From contig JAWLDT010000064.1 in the NCBI GenBank assembly GCA_041686485.1, positions 1 to 14,741 of the forward strand: a stretch of 14,741 bases of DNA. Direction: 5' to 3'. This DNA is from PUPG01 sp041686485. GTDB lineage: Bacteria > Bacteroidota > Bacteroidia > Bacteroidales > UBA7960. The first letter of the stretch is position 1, and each line of letters opens with the position of its first letter. Of the stretch, positions 14,493 to 14,741 are shown piece by piece. The position numbers were made by a program, and so were the translations under genes. A model generated the notes under the pieces. It was not told the origin of the DNA, did not search any database, and saw nothing but the letters and a program-made list of their open reading frames with translations.

Positions 14493-14741
14493 ACCAGGAA
14501 TGCAACATACCATGAACCAGGACATCCAAATACTGAAAGAGCGGGCCAGAATTACCGCCCGGGAAGCAGAAAGCAAGGCTTCCGGAAACAGCCTCATGCT
14601 TGTTGAATTTTTGCTTTTTCCGGAGACATATGCCATCGAAGCGGCATTTGTAAAAGAGGTGCTGACCCTCAAAGATATTACGCCCATTCCGGGAACGCCG
14701 GATTTTGTAATGGGTGTTATCAACTTCAGGGGAGAAATTAT
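14479..14741 (+). CDS. CheW-like coupling protein with N-terminal extension (WspD-like), truncated by window end
   Basis: Only the first 87 codons are present. After a hydrophilic, mostly helical N-terminal extension of about 40 residues (ILKERARITAREAESKA), a CheW domain begins: LMLVEFLLFPETYAIEAAFV, KEVLTLKDITPIPGTPDFVM, and GVINFRGEI, the canonical GviNlRG motif. It thus looks closer to the CheW consensus than the first CheW gene. Three in-frame ATGs (14479, 14500, 14512) are possible; I list the first. The 14-bp overlap with CheR argues for coupled translation. A perfect 11-bp direct repeat (atgaaccagga at 14489 and 14512) lies in the start region. By position and by the N-terminal extension it corresponds to WspD. 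Protein continues past the right edge. Confidence 0.87.
   Translation, partial: MEHDEPGMQHTMNQDIQILKERARITAREAESKASGNSLMLVEFLLFPETYAIEAAFVKEVLTLKDITPIPGTPDFVMGVINFRGEI

Overview
The window looks like a scaffold piece from a Bacteroidota genome, most likely an uncultured or environmental Bacteroidales/Marinilabiliales-like member. Evidence: two proteins end in type IX secretion (T9SS) type A sorting domains, a lineage-restricted export tag; there is an XrtF-like exosortase; there is a long (633-residue) PurF-like amidotransferase of the kind found in Bacteroidota; a TPR-transmembrane-LuxR-type HTH regulator is present; and several genes are preceded by the Bacteroidota -7 promoter box TAnnTTTG. 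A 100-base run of N (1271-1370) marks a scaffold gap, and both ends of the window cut through genes.

Layout. (1) 2-1270, plus strand: the C-terminal half of a GT4 glycosyltransferase, then an exosortase whose 3' end runs into the gap; this looks like the edge of an exopolysaccharide/exosortase locus. (2) 1384-4005, minus strand: a PurF-like glutamine amidotransferase/phosphoribosyltransferase followed by a Schlafen/AlbA_2-domain protein; a 32-bp tandem repeat crosses the stop codon of the first gene. (3) 4006-4540: a 535-bp intergenic region with a degenerate short-repeat stretch, promoter-like boxes and a strong hairpin terminator belonging to the next gene. (4) 4541-7792, minus: a 1083-residue secreted multidomain T9SS cargo protein. 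(5) 7888-9888, minus: a 59-residue charged protein and a membrane-anchored TPR-HTH regulator. (6) 10051-10685, plus, divergent from the regulator: a six-helix membrane protein whose last helix is broken by an apparent frameshift at a T8 tract. (7) 10812-12443, plus: a Pmp-like beta-helix T9SS cargo protein. (8) 12571-14741, plus: CheW, CheR-TPR and a second CheW (cut by the window end), with overlapping reading frames.

The most interesting block is the last one. The order CheW / CheR fused to TPR / CheW with N-terminal extension is that of wspB-wspC-wspD in the Pseudomonas Wsp surface-sensing (alternative-cellular-function) chemosensory pathway. The receptor, CheA and CheB would be expected just past the right edge. 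No RNA genes, CRISPR arrays, insertion sequences or prophage genes were seen.
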